From positions 186,001 to 250,000 of the forward strand of contig CAJJDN010000021.1 in the NCBI GenBank assembly GCA_905182985.1: DNA of 64,000 bases, in the 5' to 3' direction. The notes beneath the pieces are model-generated. The model worked only from the letters and a program-made list of their open reading frames with translations, had not been told where the DNA came from and did no database searches. This DNA comes from Paramecium sonneborni (taxonomy: Eukaryota; Ciliophora; Oligohymenophorea; Peniculida; Parameciidae). Positions 12,223-25,400 of this stretch are shown piece by piece (within the stretch, counting starts at the first letter, position 1; each line of letters opens with the position of its first letter). A program made the position numbers and the translations under genes.

Positions 12223-13442
12223 TCAATCTTCCTTATTATATTTATTCTTCATTTTCATCTTTTTATCTTATTACTTCTATCCTAAATTTTGTGGAACAAT
12301 ATTGTCTCTTCTATCTCCCTAGTATTATTAAGGTGCTGCATTTATATTTTTTACAAATTTTTCATTAGATTTCTTAGCTGTAATAGGGTTTCTTTTATCA
12401 TAACTTGAAGCATTTTTTTTATAAAGTGCTTTAATTGAAACATCTTCAGATTTCCATAAAATTTCAAATAAAGTATCGAAAGAAATTTCATATAGATATT
12501 GAAAATTGTACCAAATATTGTTTGATTTTAATCTTTATTCCAAAATTAGAAAGCCAATCTATTCTTATTAATTTTTATGCTGCATATAACAAATGTCTGA
12601 ATTCTCCAAAAAGGTCTATCATCTCTTCTGCCATATCACTTACTATTGGAGTTATAAAACTGACTCAAACCAATAAATAGTTACTAATAAACCTTCTAAT
12701 TCAGCAAATTTTCTGATAATAATAGTCAAAATATTATTAATAATTGAAATTAATACAAAAGTAATAACCTTTATAAGATAAACCAAATAATATTCCAAAA
12801 CAAATTTCTAATAACAAAATTGTTGCCAAATTTGTTACAAATTTTCTTTTGTATTATTCTAACAAAGTAATTTCCAAGTATATTCTTAGATGTAGTCTAA
12901 TAGCTTTAAAAAATCGGCAAACAGCATTAGCTTCATCTTCAGTATTATACGATATGATAGCGACTCCACTAGTTTGAAAATTCTCAATTGAACTAATTTG
13001 CCAACTAATCTAAAATTTGACTAAAATTAACTTTGTTAGGTAATCTAGGAGGTAAAGGTATATGGATCATTATTGTCTTGATTTGATTTTGCAAATTTGC
13101 TATCAAAATTTTCAACAATTTCCTCTTCTACTATCTCCCAAAGAATATGCTATCAAAATCATATATTTCACAAATTATTCTAATAAAATAAAAATTTATT
13201 AGATAAATGTGGAAATAAATATTGAACTGAACATTAAAAAATCAAAATAAAATGTAATCCCAGGTCCATCAAAACTGAAATCTAAACAGGTTATACACAA
13301 AAGGACATAAATTTTTTTATTTAAATCAACTTTATCATTGGCTATATCAATTTATGTAGCACACTATATTACTAATGATTTAGGCATATTTCCAATATAG
13401 GAGGTTTTCGAAATTCATCATATTCATCAATCGTAATTTCAT
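12223..13442 (-). CDS. Multi-pass membrane protein of unknown family
   Basis: About 348 residues if six introns are removed; four joins are clear, two are less so. An early hydrophobic pair of segments (KKIYVLLCITCLDF; ITFYFDFLMFSS) is followed by a soluble domain containing PRLPNKISWQI and SGVAIISYNTEDEANAV, which looks like a beta-alpha-beta (RRM-like) fold. Another hydrophobic segment follows (VITFVLISIINNILTIII) and then a long polar tail. The layout recalls OSCA/TMEM63 (CSC1-like) or anoctamin-type channels in ciliates, but too few membrane helices are seen to assign either. The start is uncertain because all frames are open upstream. It ends 53 bp before the start of the K+ channel on the same strand. 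Confidence 0.55.
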
Positions 13443-13710
13443 TTGGCTTTTTGGCTATCTAGAAGAATTAAGTTAATATGGCTATTAATCAAATGAAATA
13501 ACTGAAATAGAGTTAATTTTTATATTATAATAAACTGGAAGTTTTATTAATATAAATAATTCATTTTTATTATTATTAAAATTTAATATATTCAATTAAT
13601 ATCTTAAAAAATTTTAATAAGGCTTCCAAATAACTATTAATTTGAAAGTCATATTGAGAAGAAAAATTATTTTAAATATAAATTTAATTATTCAAGTAAA
13701 TAGGATAAAA

Positions 13711-15417
13711 TCATTTTATTTTTGCTTATTGTTTTTATAAGAAGTTCTTCATTTACCTCATAAAGTTTTCATCATTTTAGTTAAGTTAAAAGGAAATATT
13801 TGAAGACTTAGATTTTGATCTTCTAAAGTCCTTTAACTCTTTTTTCTATTCTTCAATACTCTCAAAAATCTGTTTCCATTCAGTTCTATCTACATTATCC
13901 ATAAAAATAGTTGAAGTAAATTTCATTTCAGAAAATTTCTATTCAAGGAATGGATAAATAGGCTATTCATCCAAATAGCCATCAACCAAACTAGGTTTCC
14001 TTGATTAATGTCGAATAAATTCATTTTTTTCTTTTAAAGGAATTTAATCTAATTCTTGCTGTTACTCGAATTAGAAGGATTCAGAAATTCTTTCATTATC
14101 ACCCTTTATATTTTCATTACAATATCTATGAATGAAACATAATTAACTACACAATCCTTAAGGAATCAAACACATTTTTAAATTGTTTAATTCTAATAAC
14201 TAATTCTCTAATGAATTTCTATTATCTGCTTTAGATAATTCATTCTATGAATTTTACATTATCATGATATGTTTTTCTATTTTAATACTCTTTCTCATCA
14301 TAAACGAAGGTATTAAATTTTAAATTTTAATCTGTATAAGTTCTGAAATTTAACTATGACTATTGTCCATTGCTTATAAGCAATTGGAACAAAACTAATT
14401 TAAAGCACCAATTTATAAAATAATCCTTTCTAACTTTAATACATATTATCCAGAAATTTATTACATAATTTATTTTAATATCCAACTATCCTCTTAAATA
14501 ATATCCTAAACTATTGAGATTAGTAAAATTATTTCAGAGTGAGAGGATCCTATATTTATATATTGACTCCATTATTTAAATAAATCATTAACATCTCCTT
14601 AATTAATAAGTTTTTCCATATCAACATATAATTATTTATTTTTGTCGATTAAAGGAAATCTAACATTAATTTTTTCATTTTAGTCCTATTTAATAGAATT
14701 AAATAATACATTTAAAAATACTAGTTTCATAGATGATACTAATATATTTGATTTAGTTTGCTACAATTAATTAGTTTTCCTATGTAGCTCATAATTTTGG
14801 CTCAGTTTAGAAAATTTAGTTTAATCACTTCTAATTAGATCTATTTTTTTATCATATTTATTTCTTCTATTTATTTCATTGACGAAGAATTTGATCATGT
14901 TTTCATCGGTTTTATCATCTACGATTCTTTATTGAGAGTTTCTTAGAATTGACATTTAAAAAGTTTCAGAAATAGTTTGATTGTAGTTATCAAAAAATTC
15001 TATTAAATATTTAAATCTCATACTTTATTTGTTTAAACTTAAACAGTTTAGATAATTATTTAAAAAGAGAGGGTTACTATGATCTGGAAAGTATTTATTA
15101 TATTGGACAAATAGGTATTCTAACTGAATTATATGCTCCAGTAATTCTTTAGTTTCATTTTCATCAAACCCTGGAGCATTTCTACTAAAGGTTTTGTAAA
15201 CTGATTAGTTAGTTTTTTAAGGCTAATTTTTTAAGACACTCTTTGATTTTCTAAATTAAGACAATTTATCATAATTTTTTCCAGCTTGTTATTTTTAAAA
15301 GTTATGGATGGTTTTATTTAAGTTGTAGGCAAAGTCATCGAAATCTATTAAATTTAGTTTGTATTGAGAATGGGATCTTGCAGCTTTAGGCTCAGCTAAT
15401 TCTAATAATGAAATCAT
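13711..15417 (-). CDS. Unknown helical protein, intronless
   Basis: A single uninterrupted frame of 568 codons, which is notable among intron-rich neighbours. The protein is charged, rich in Asn, Lys and Gln, without a signal peptide or membrane segment. A short cysteine group (FCSNCLQAM) near residue 390 and a second (MCLIPQGLCSQLC) near 450 could bind metal. I do not recognise the family. Base use and glutamine codons (TAA/TAG) match neighbouring genes. Confidence 0.8.
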
Positions 15418-15552
15418 AAGTAATTTATTAATTGAAATTTATTTAAACGATAACTATATATAGTTAATTTAATACGCAATAAAACACAAAATTTTAAATT
15501 ATATATTATATTTTACTTGATTCACTAAATTTAGTTATTATTATATTAAAAT

Positions 15553-17066
15553 TCATTATAAAAATGGAAAGTCTTAAATATTTAATTCATCATCTTTAGG
15601 GGAAGAAGGTTCATCTTATTATTATTGTTATAGAGTTTGCTATTGTAAAATGTCTTTTTGATTTTCTAATTCGATTTACTTCTATAGAAAATCTTGAGGT
15701 ACGAATTCTCCAATAATTCTAGGTTAATCTGGCTCATAAAATATTAAACCATTTAATTCTTATCCTGATTCATTAAATAATTTAAGATAATCCTTCATTT
15801 AATTATTTAAAGGAACTCTTTTTGGTGGAATCAATCTATTTGTGGTATCTTACTCATCATAAGGGGGTGAAGTTATTTCAAAATTATTAGGTATTTTAAT
15901 TTTATGATTTCCAAAAATTTTCATTCTTACATGTTTTTCATTAAGGAATTCTTCAAATTTATCTTTTTTGATAATCTACAACCTTAAAATACTTTTTATT
16001 TATACTCTTTCAATGCACTATTATATTCAAATAATTTAGGCATTTTATCCCATAATGTTAATAATTTATATGTAGTTTATACAATTGATAACCATTCAGG
16101 ATCATAAAATAATTCGATAGGTTCATCATTATAAGCAAATTAATCATATAAGTCTTTCTATTCATTAGTATATGTAAACACTTATAAAAAGTCTCTTCCT
16201 GGAAGGCATTTATCTAATGCTAAAAACCTTTAGTATTATATAATTTCAATACTTTGTTTGTTTTCCACTTTTATGTTTCACAAATGCTTCAAATTTAACA
16301 TGCATATGTGCAGCAAACCAAAAATTTGGTTATAATCTCTCTAATGTAAATTTGTGAGGTTGACTTCCAAGTCTCCCTGATTTTATATCTGGTTCAAAAT
16401 TTTATTTCTTTTTTAATAGCTCTTTAGTTGATCCATATTAGTGTATTTCTATAATTTATTATAAATTTTACATTAAGGCCAATCATGAGATAAAAAGATA
16501 TTTACTTCCCCTTCATAAAGGCTTAATTTATAAAGATCAATTTATTTTGAATGATATACAGAACGCAATTATTCACTCTTAAATGGAAATTGTTCTAATT
16601 TAGGATTATTAAAATCGAAAATTTTAAATATTCCTGAAGTTCCTCCTAATTTCAACGTAGTATTTCCTTTTTTAATTTAAATGATATTTGAATCTCCAAG
16701 GTAATAAATATTTGGAGCTATCCATCCTCCAAAATACCTTATTTTATATAAAATATATATTTACATTTCTCTCAAATAGTTAGAAGCTTCATGATTACCA
16801 CCAATAAATATTGTTAAACAAGGAGCTCTTTCTTTTCCTTCATAATATTTATAAAATGTTCCCATTTACAGATATTTTACAGGACATGCCATATTAAACA
16901 TATCATGTTTATTTCTATGAGTTTATACATCTCCACATACTAAAAGCAAATCAATTTTTATTTTTTTTTATTTTTCAATTTCTCTTATAGTACCAAAAAT
17001 TTCATCAAAATTTCCATGAAAACATCCTTCCACTGCTATATTTATACCCTTAATCTATTCAATCAT
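15553..17066 (-). CDS. DBR1: RNA lariat debranching enzyme
   Basis: Metallophosphoesterase that opens the 2',5' branch of excised intron lariats. Predicted 471 residues after four introns of 27, 23, 25 and 23 nt. Family landmarks are in order: [13 protein letters not shown] (metal ligands Cys and His), [54 protein letters not shown], and the paired-His motif [11 protein letters not shown], then [17 protein letters not shown]. The C-terminal third is the variable, Gln-rich extension seen in eukaryotic DBR1. Each intron is placed where its removal restores a conserved motif. Its substrates in this organism would be lariats from introns of only about 25 nt. Confidence 0.96.
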
Positions 17067-17393
17067 ATTTTATATTAATATATATATGTATAAAAATTAT
17101 TTAAAATATGATAATTCTAATAATTTTATGTTTATATCTCAAATGCAGAACTCAAATATTAATAAAGCCCAAAATGCTAATGCTAACTTTTTATCCTTTC
17201 CAATCAAAAGCCCATAAGGTAAGAAACAAATTAGCTCAAAATTTAGACCTTTTGAAATCCCCAATCTTAATATTTTCATCAATTACATGTTTTATATTTT
17301 ATATAATACAATTAATATTCTTTATTCAAATATAATTTTATATTATTAGACATTTTTTAAATAGGAATTAAGTTAACACTCTAAATTATATTA
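17067..17393. other. Intergenic stretch with a weak short reading
   Basis: AT-rich spacer between two minus-strand genes. On the plus strand a reading from ATG at 17143 gives about 45 residues of mixed composition that look more protein-like than the surroundings, but it has no proper end before it overlaps the minus-strand gene, so I do not call it a gene. Confidence 0.4.
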
Positions 17394-19649
17394 TCAAATA
17401 TTAAAATATGGTTTCTTAGGTTGTTTTGGTTCACGACTTAGGTACTTTAACTTCTCATAAATATAATCATTTTTTTCATGTCTAGTACTTAATTTTTCAT
17501 ATTCATGTTTATCCAAAATTCTCAATTTATATTCATGTACTTAAAAATCAATTAATTTAATACATCTTAAAACTCGCTTCAAAATTCCTAATTCTATTAA
17601 ATTTAAATTAGTTTTTCCCAAATAAAATCTGTCAGATAAACAAATAACAACTGTTTAATTTTCTTCAAACACATATAAGAATTTCCATATCAAGATCTAT
17701 TTCATATATGTATAATGATATCCTTCTTTATCCAAAAATTTTTTAGTATCTGAAACCATTACTTCTGTTTCTTTTTATAAATACAGCCAATAATCCTCAA
17801 ATACTTATTTATATCTTTCTGGCAAACTTTACGCTTAGATTGAAGGAAATTCTATTTGCATTAACCTATTTATTAAAGTAAAAAATACTCGTATGCTTAA
17901 TAGAAGGCTATTTACAATTCTTTATTCAATTCTTCTATTTGACCCAGGTTTTGATGTAATATATCCACTAATTTACTAGTTATAGCTTTGTCTACATTAA
18001 ATGATATCAGATTATAATAAAATAACTGAATTGCACACTTAACAAGTTCTTCCTTATTTAAATTTTGAAATTGGCTATAATCTATTTTATATTCAAATGA
18101 ATCAATCATGAAAATTTTATCAATTCTTGATAAATAATAAAGAATATCACATTATTTTATAAATTCAAGTTTTTAAAAATTAACCACTAATTATTTCACA
18201 ATACAATAATGAAAATATATTCTTCCTTGTTAATTCTTATTAAAGAAATCTCCTATTTAATAAATTTAGTGTAAATTTTAAGAATCAATTTCAGATATTA
18301 TAATCGTTACTTAATTTTCTTCTTCTTTCCATTTACCTGATTTTTATTTTTAAGACTTGAGAAGTTCTATTGCAAATGGATCTTATGTTCCATCTAAATC
18401 AAGTTCATAATGATTTTTGCAAATATATTAAAATACTGATTTTTCTATAATTTTATATATTTCATCAATATGATTTATCTATTTTTTTTGTAATTTTAAC
18501 TCTTTAAATCCATCAATTGAAGCTAAAAGTCTAATATATTGATCCAATTTTCCTGTTTAAGAAAAAATTGTCTCTTCTTAAAAATAATTTAATTCCTCCA
18601 TCAGAAGACCTATAGTTTTAAATGATTTTTGTACTTAAGTAATTATGAATAAATGAATCATTCGATTAATTGATATTTATTCTAACTATTTATCTATTTA
18701 AAGTAATAAAGTCATCTAAACTACAATTTTTTAAAAGAGTTTCAATTTTTAGTTCATTTAAATTTTCTAAATTTATTTGAATATCTCCTAAAATTGAATT
18801 AATATAAATATTTGATTATCTATCTTTACTTATATATTAATGAATCAATTTTTTATCTGTGTCATTTGTTAATTAATAATAACGTTTCAAATGATCATAA
18901 ACGAATTATTATTATTATAAAGTTGTTAATTCTAATTCTAAAAAATCGTTTTAATATAATTTCCATAATGTTGACGGTAAATATTAATCTCCAAGTATTT
19001 TTATAATGATGTTGAGATGAATAATCTAGGCAGGAACATTTTTATTGAAAATTTTTTGAACTTTATGAGATTTAAATGTTTTTCTAATGTAATTATCAAG
19101 ATTAATTGAATCAGAAGCAATTAATAATTGATTGAATAAATAATAATCAAGTTCATTTTCTGATTAATTAATTTACTCTATAGAGGTTTTAATTCGATCT
19201 ATATTATTTTAATTAACTTGTGACCAACAATTTCGATAATTGATGGATGATAACAATTCATATAAATCTTCTTAGGTAAGAGGACGCTATAAAGCTTTTT
19301 CAATTATATTATTTAATTGTTCTTAATACTTAATAATAATTCCTAATTATTTAGTGTTTAATAAATCTAAATTATTGGAGTATATTAATGAAAATAATTT
19401 ATAAACTTAATCCTATTCATCAGATGTTAAATAATAAAGTACTTTTTTTTCAATTCTTTCACTTATGTTAACTAATTTTTTTTCTGTAAATTATTACATT
19501 TTTAGATTCTCAATTAATTGTGAATAAATAATTGGAAACTATTATTATTATCTGGCCTAAGCATGACTCATATCTTTGAATTTTTTAAATTATTCAATAG
19601 TCATTTTTAATGCTTTAAGTTAATTACCATACATAAATCTGATAATCAT
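17394..19649 (-). CDS. Large helical protein of unknown function
   Basis: Predicted 735 residues after a 25-nt and a 23-nt intron. It is almost entirely helix-forming, Asn/Gln/Leu-rich, with no signal peptide or membrane segment. A better-conserved-looking block is GKLDQYIRLLASIDGFKEL in the middle. The C-terminal 200 residues are richer in aromatic residues (YLYLQKETEVMVSDTKKFL; VVICLSDRFYLGKTNL). The shape would suit a vesicle-tethering or scaffold subunit, but no signature supports that. Start at 19649 is the first ATG of the frame. Confidence 0.78.
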
Positions 19650-19716
19650 TTTTGTATGAATAATTAAAAAAATGAAATTTTAAATTATATATATATATTG
19701 GATTATAATAGTTTTA

Positions 19717-20704
19717 TCATAATCCTAGTGGATCAGGTTTACCTTATACTAATCTGCATTTAAATCTCCAAATATCTAAATAGTTGATAGCATGGCCAAA
19801 TTTCTTTGATGCATACGCCAGAATATCATTTGCCAAATTTTCATGAAAAGTTCCTTTAATATCATGGTATTGACAATTTGCAGAGGCAAAGTGACAACAA
19901 ATAGACTTTCTAAAACTGTTTGACTTAAGTTTATTTTTTAAAATATACTCTATTTTCTCCTGAACCATGAAAGAGATATGGATGGAAGAATACAATATCT
20001 CCTGCTTTCATTTCTAAGTGAATTTTTGGGGCAGATTCAGGAGGCATATCTTTAACACCCCAATAAGCCTTATTAACACCTTCTTTCCAATCAGGATAAC
20101 AATGTTCAACAGGACCAACTAATGATACAGAACTAAAATTACCTTTGTGAGTACCAGGATAAACTACTAAACATCCATTTTCTCGATTAGCATCCTCAAG
20201 GGCAGCCCAACCAGCTGCAATTCTATCTGCCGGACCAAATGGAAAATATACTTAATCCTAATGAATTGGGTGTCTTGAAGTCTTTCCCATATTAGGTGGT
20301 TTGTTAATGAACATTGTGTGAACAGATTTAATATCAGGTCCACAAAAGCTTTTAAGATATTAGATAACTTTTTGATTTTAACAAAATTTGAATAGTACTT
20401 CATCTTCTTACCAATCCTATATTTTTGTTATAGCTTCTTCTCCCCATTATTTTCCACCACCTCTTTTCACCAATGAAATATCTCTTACTACTTACATTCC
20501 ATATTTGCGTTCTAGTTATCCATCTGCATAATCTTTGAATCTTTAACTCCACCCTTTGATTTCTTCAGGAGAGAACATTTATCTGACAACTAAGAAACCG
20601 TTTTCCTCATAAAATTATCTTTCTTCCTTAGTTAAAATTCCTCCATCAACTGTATATTAGAAGGTAGGAATCTACTTTTAGAGCAACTCTAATCTTTGAC
20701 TCAT
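19717..20704 (-). CDS. Phytanoyl-CoA dioxygenase-like Fe(II)/2-oxoglutarate oxygenase
   Basis: PhyH-family oxygenase, 320 residues after one 25-nt intron. Expected features are present: an N-terminal [17 protein letters not shown] block, the iron ligands of the facial triad in HPIHQDQ (H-x-D) and LFHGSGENR (distal His, with Arg for 2-oxoglutarate), and [14 protein letters not shown] between them. The intron interrupts the ENR motif, and its removal restores the family pattern. The C-terminus lacks a peroxisomal SKL-type signal (it ends PDPLGL). The exact substrate is open, since PhyH members hydroxylate fatty acyl-CoAs, small metabolites or proteins; this one resembles the phytanoyl-CoA branch in length and motif spacing. 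Confidence 0.93.
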
Positions 20705-22464
20705 TTTTATAATGAATCATTTTCTAAATTATAATCATTTCTTAATGCACAGTAATTAATGCGTCATTCAATTCAATTATGCTTCATACTTAACTAATAA
20801 AATTGAAATTTATACATCATTCAAAAACATAGTTAAATTAACTAAAATTTTATAATATCTTCTTCCACAATTACATAATATAAATATTTAATCATAAAAA
20901 TTTTATAATAATAAGTTCCATAACAACTTAATTAATTTTAAATAATAATTTATTAAAAAACTAAGTAAATTAACATTATATCAAAAAATTAGAATTGATT
21001 CTCAATTTAGATTCTACATTTAGCAAAATAAATTCCTATAGCTTTATTGATTTTCTAATTCGTTTATAAAAAAAGAATCTCTATATTTTTAATGAATAAA
21101 TAATATCTATTAGAAACTAAATTATATTCAAAAATTATTAAACACTAAATTATTATGATAACTAGTTTTCAAAATAATTTTCTCCAAATTTTTTCTAATT
21201 TTAATAAAGACCTGTATCATTCATTCTTTTAAATTCAAATTATTCTAAATTTTATAATGGATTAATCAGTGATATTTTTTCGAATAACATTATCTTTAGT
21301 GAATTTTAAATCTGACTAGGAAAATCGAATATGAAGAATTTATTTTTTAAATTTTGAACTATTCTTATTTTGAATATTTTTAAATATTTAAATATTCCAA
21401 GTTCTGACTTTTCATATTTTTTACAGAAATTTAAAATTTTTTACGATCAGCTTCTAAATGATTCTTAAATTAGTGCTTAAATTAATAAAAAAAGTTTTTA
21501 TTTCAGATATAATTGTTATTATCTATTTATTAATAGAATTTAAATCAAATTTTTAGAAAAATACTTATAATCTTTTAAGTAATCTCCTTACTTTAAAGAT
21601 TGTCGATTAAATTTATTAATCCATTAATGTAATTTTATTTAATTTTGGTTAAATTTAAAAAATAGAGAAATAATCTTTTTTTATGAATCCTTTTCAAATT
21701 TGATAAATGATTAGAATTTAAATCTAGTAAATTGGAAAATTGTATTATTATTTTTTTTATTTTTGGCTATTCTTGCATATTTATCATTATTTGCATTCTA
21801 TAATTAAATACTTTTGACGGTTTATTTTTAAACATTTGCAATAAACTTAAGATAAAATTCAGAAGAAAATAGTAAACATCTCTAACCTCGAGAGTATACT
21901 CTAATACTGAAATAGAAATGAATTCTAAGATAATTTAGAATAAAATTAAATAAATAAAAATTTAATATTAATTGATGGATAAAAATTTTGAAGTTGATGA
22001 TATTAATTCAATAAAAACATTAAAAGTTTATAATAATGGCAATTTGATATATTTTAACAAAACAAAATCAATAAAAAGTTAGGTTTAAATAGTTAATATA
22101 CTTTAATGTTAGGAAATAGATTCATGAAATGTGGAAGAAATAGAGTTATTTATTTCTTCTAATTATAAATGAGAGAAAATAATAAATGAAATAACTATTA
22201 CCATTATTTATAAAAAATTGGAGAATAGTATAAAATATGTAGAGAGAAAGAGAGATAATAAAAATAGCGAAAATCTTTGAGAGAATTTCAATGAGAGATT
22301 TAAAGTAAAGTGAAGAGCTATAAAGAAAATTTATTTAGTTAAATTAAGATTTGAATATTAAAAAGGTTTGACTAATAAAAATTGATTAATAACTAGATGC
22401 TTTTGTAATTAGTTAATAAATAATATTTTATACTAATAATATATATATTATAAATTTAGAATCT
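20705..22464. other. Long AT-rich region without a gene
   Basis: About 1.76 kb in which I see no reliable gene on either strand. It contains many short A/T runs and scattered in-frame TGAs. A 45-residue reading from about 21973 is low in complexity. No tRNA, satellite or transposon structure was recognised by eye. The last part is the promoter side of the large surface-protein gene. This is the largest empty interval in the window. Confidence 0.55.
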
Positions 22465-25400
22465 ATGAATTTGCTTTATCTATTATTATGGGTTTAATAG
22501 AGTATAGGTTCTTATCATAAAGGGAATTATTTATTTACTGAAACAGTGAAAGGAACATGTGATTTTACAAGAAAAAGTTAATACATATATGATTATAAGG
22601 TAGTTTAGTCATAAATGTTAGGACCTAGGAGGTAGTAAATTAGATGAAGCATTATCGATAGGGTTTGGATTTTGGCTATTTTTTGATACTTCAAAGTAGG
22701 AGCTTCTGTATAATGTAAGTAATCTATTCTTTTTGAGTGATAATGATAATTCTTTTAATTTCAGAATAATATCTTTTGGATTAAAGAAATATGGTATAAA
22801 TTCAACATTAGAGTTATTTTAACAAGATTAGATATTAAAATAAGGTCCATCAATAAATATAAATACATAAGATTTAATGGATGATAAATGGTAATTTGTT
22901 TACGTTTCTTATGATTTTTTATTTTTGAAATATTCATTAGGAGTGTTTGAAGCAGATAAAACAGTGATTATAAATGGTACATATTCATGTCCAAGTTAAT
23001 TGAAATATTGTACAAATGAAACATTGCCATAGCCATTTTTAAAAAGAGAGAAATTAAAATTATATATTGCTTAGAATGGACCATATAGAAATGATACAAT
23101 GAAGAGTAGGTCATGGTGTGGAAGTGTATCGGGATTTTAATATTATCTGGATGTACTAATGGTGAGTGATTACAATTTAGATGCTTTGATGTATGGTTAT
23201 GATAAATCTGGAATATATTTGAATTATCCATTAACTTAGATGAGTGGAAATTAACTATATGATTATAGTGGTTAAGAATTAGATATTCAACATGATATAA
23301 CTGTAGATTGGACAGATTAAGCATTTACAATTGGATAACCTATATCTATTAATTTACCTCTTAAAAGATTCTTATATAATAGATTCTTTATATCTTTCTG
23401 GTTAAAAGTAGATGCTGGTATTAATTTCGCAATATTACAAAGAATGGTTGATAGTGTAATTATGTTTGAATTGGATATCACATATTATGCTATAGGAAAT
23501 TATTATTTCTTTACAGTGATAAGAGAAAACTTTAATTCTTAAATAGATGTTTAATTTAATGTAAATTAATGGAACCATTTTGTACTTATCTTTAATTATG
23601 ATAAAATATCCTATGAAGATGGAATTTAAACTAAAGCTAAAATTTATAAAAATAATGAAGATCCATAATATTTTGATTTAACTGTTCCTATTTATAATGC
23701 TGCTCAAGATAGTGATGTTCTTACATTTGGTAAAAGAGATTCGATAGCTTCAGGAAAGACTTTAAAAATTGTCAATCTTTAATTTCATTAAGGAGCAAGA
23801 GTATATAGTCATAAAAGTAAAGAAGCTGGAGATAATACATGTTTATTATCCGCTCCAAAAGTATTCTAATATAATTGTTTATTATGTTCAGATGGTTATT
23901 TTCTATTCCAAAATAAATGTATAACTAGTTCTGATTGTACCAATCAAAATGGTCTAGCAGATGCTGATAAAAAGATTTGTCTACCTTAATGCGATTTTAA
24001 ATGTAAAACTTGTAATATTCTAACACCTACTATTTGTACACTTTGTATTAACAACTTATAACTCAATAGCGGAGTTTGTAGTTGTCCAAATAATGGATAT
24101 ATTGGAAATGGATTATAATTAAAATGTAAAGAATTTAATGAAGTTTAATTCACTGAAATTGGTACTTATTAAGCAATCTTAAATTATGTTAAAAGCGGAA
24201 TCAATCAAAGAAAAGACGAATTACAAATCTTTTTTAAGTAAACTTTCTCTAGTATCCCTTCTGTTATTGTAGCTATTAAAGAAATTAAAATCACCAAAGG
24301 AAATTCATTTAAATTATTAGCCACTCAAGTTACTTAAGAAACATTTGTACTCTCTGTTGAAGCTTTTGATCAAACTACTATTGAAAATCTTGCTATAAAT
24401 TATTTTGCTACTCTCTAATCTGATTTATTCGTTTTGATGTAGGAAGAATATGATACTACCAATTCTTTTGCCATTGGAAGCGGAAATAGACTTCATCAAG
24501 TCTAAATATTATTAAATGAATGGAATATCAAATTACATTATCCTAAAGTTATACCATATTTTAATGGGATGTAATTTGTATCAGGCACTAATAATGTTAC
24601 TGTTTCTTAAAGTTACTCAGTTGATAATATAAACAAATATATACTTGTAGACTTTCAAATCAAAGGAGATATATAAATTAGCAAGATTTATTATAGTTTC
24701 ATTCTGATATCTGAAGAATTTGAAACCTTGATCTCATAATTTAATTCCTAATCTCATGTATTATGGATTACTTAACCAGGAGCTTAAAAATAAAATACAA
24801 CAATGTACTCTTTTAAAAATCCATAAATTAACCATTTCTATGGTATCTCAGTTCTAGGATATGTAAATTCTGAAATTAAAAATATTGCAGTTCATAGTGA
24901 ATTAAATTCACAAATTAATCAATATAATTTATTTGCTATTACAGATGATGATACAATAATAGATTTTTTATAAATATAAATAATAGGAATTGGAATTAAT
25001 TGCTAAACATATGGTTGTTCTTAATGTAAATCATCTCCTGTAGATTGTTTAATTTGCAAAGATAATTCTTTACTCCCTGCTTAATAATGTTTGAATTGTG
25101 CAATTAATCAATATTTAGATTCAGAATATTCATGTTAACCATGTAAATGGAATTGTTAAACTTGTGAAGATGCTGATTAATGTCTGACATGTCCTATTAA
25201 TGTTAATAGATATGATGATCCTATAAATAAGTGTCCATGTTAAAATGGTTATTATGATAATGGAGTAGCCCTGTGTGTTTAATGTGATTGGAGATGTGAA
25301 ACTTGTGAATAGTCTGCTACTAAATGTACATAATGTAAGGGAGCTAATCGTAATTCTGATAAATCATGTTTATGCAATGATCAATTTTATGAAGTAGGAA

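Noticed and set aside
22711..22772. Possible ~60-nt intron with GTAAGT...TTTCAG ends
   Set aside because: The reading frame runs through it without a stop and it would be far longer than any other intron in the window.
22968..23324. 118-residue minus-strand ORF
   Set aside because: Antisense of the LamG-like region of the giant surface protein, which is open and motif-rich on the plus strand.
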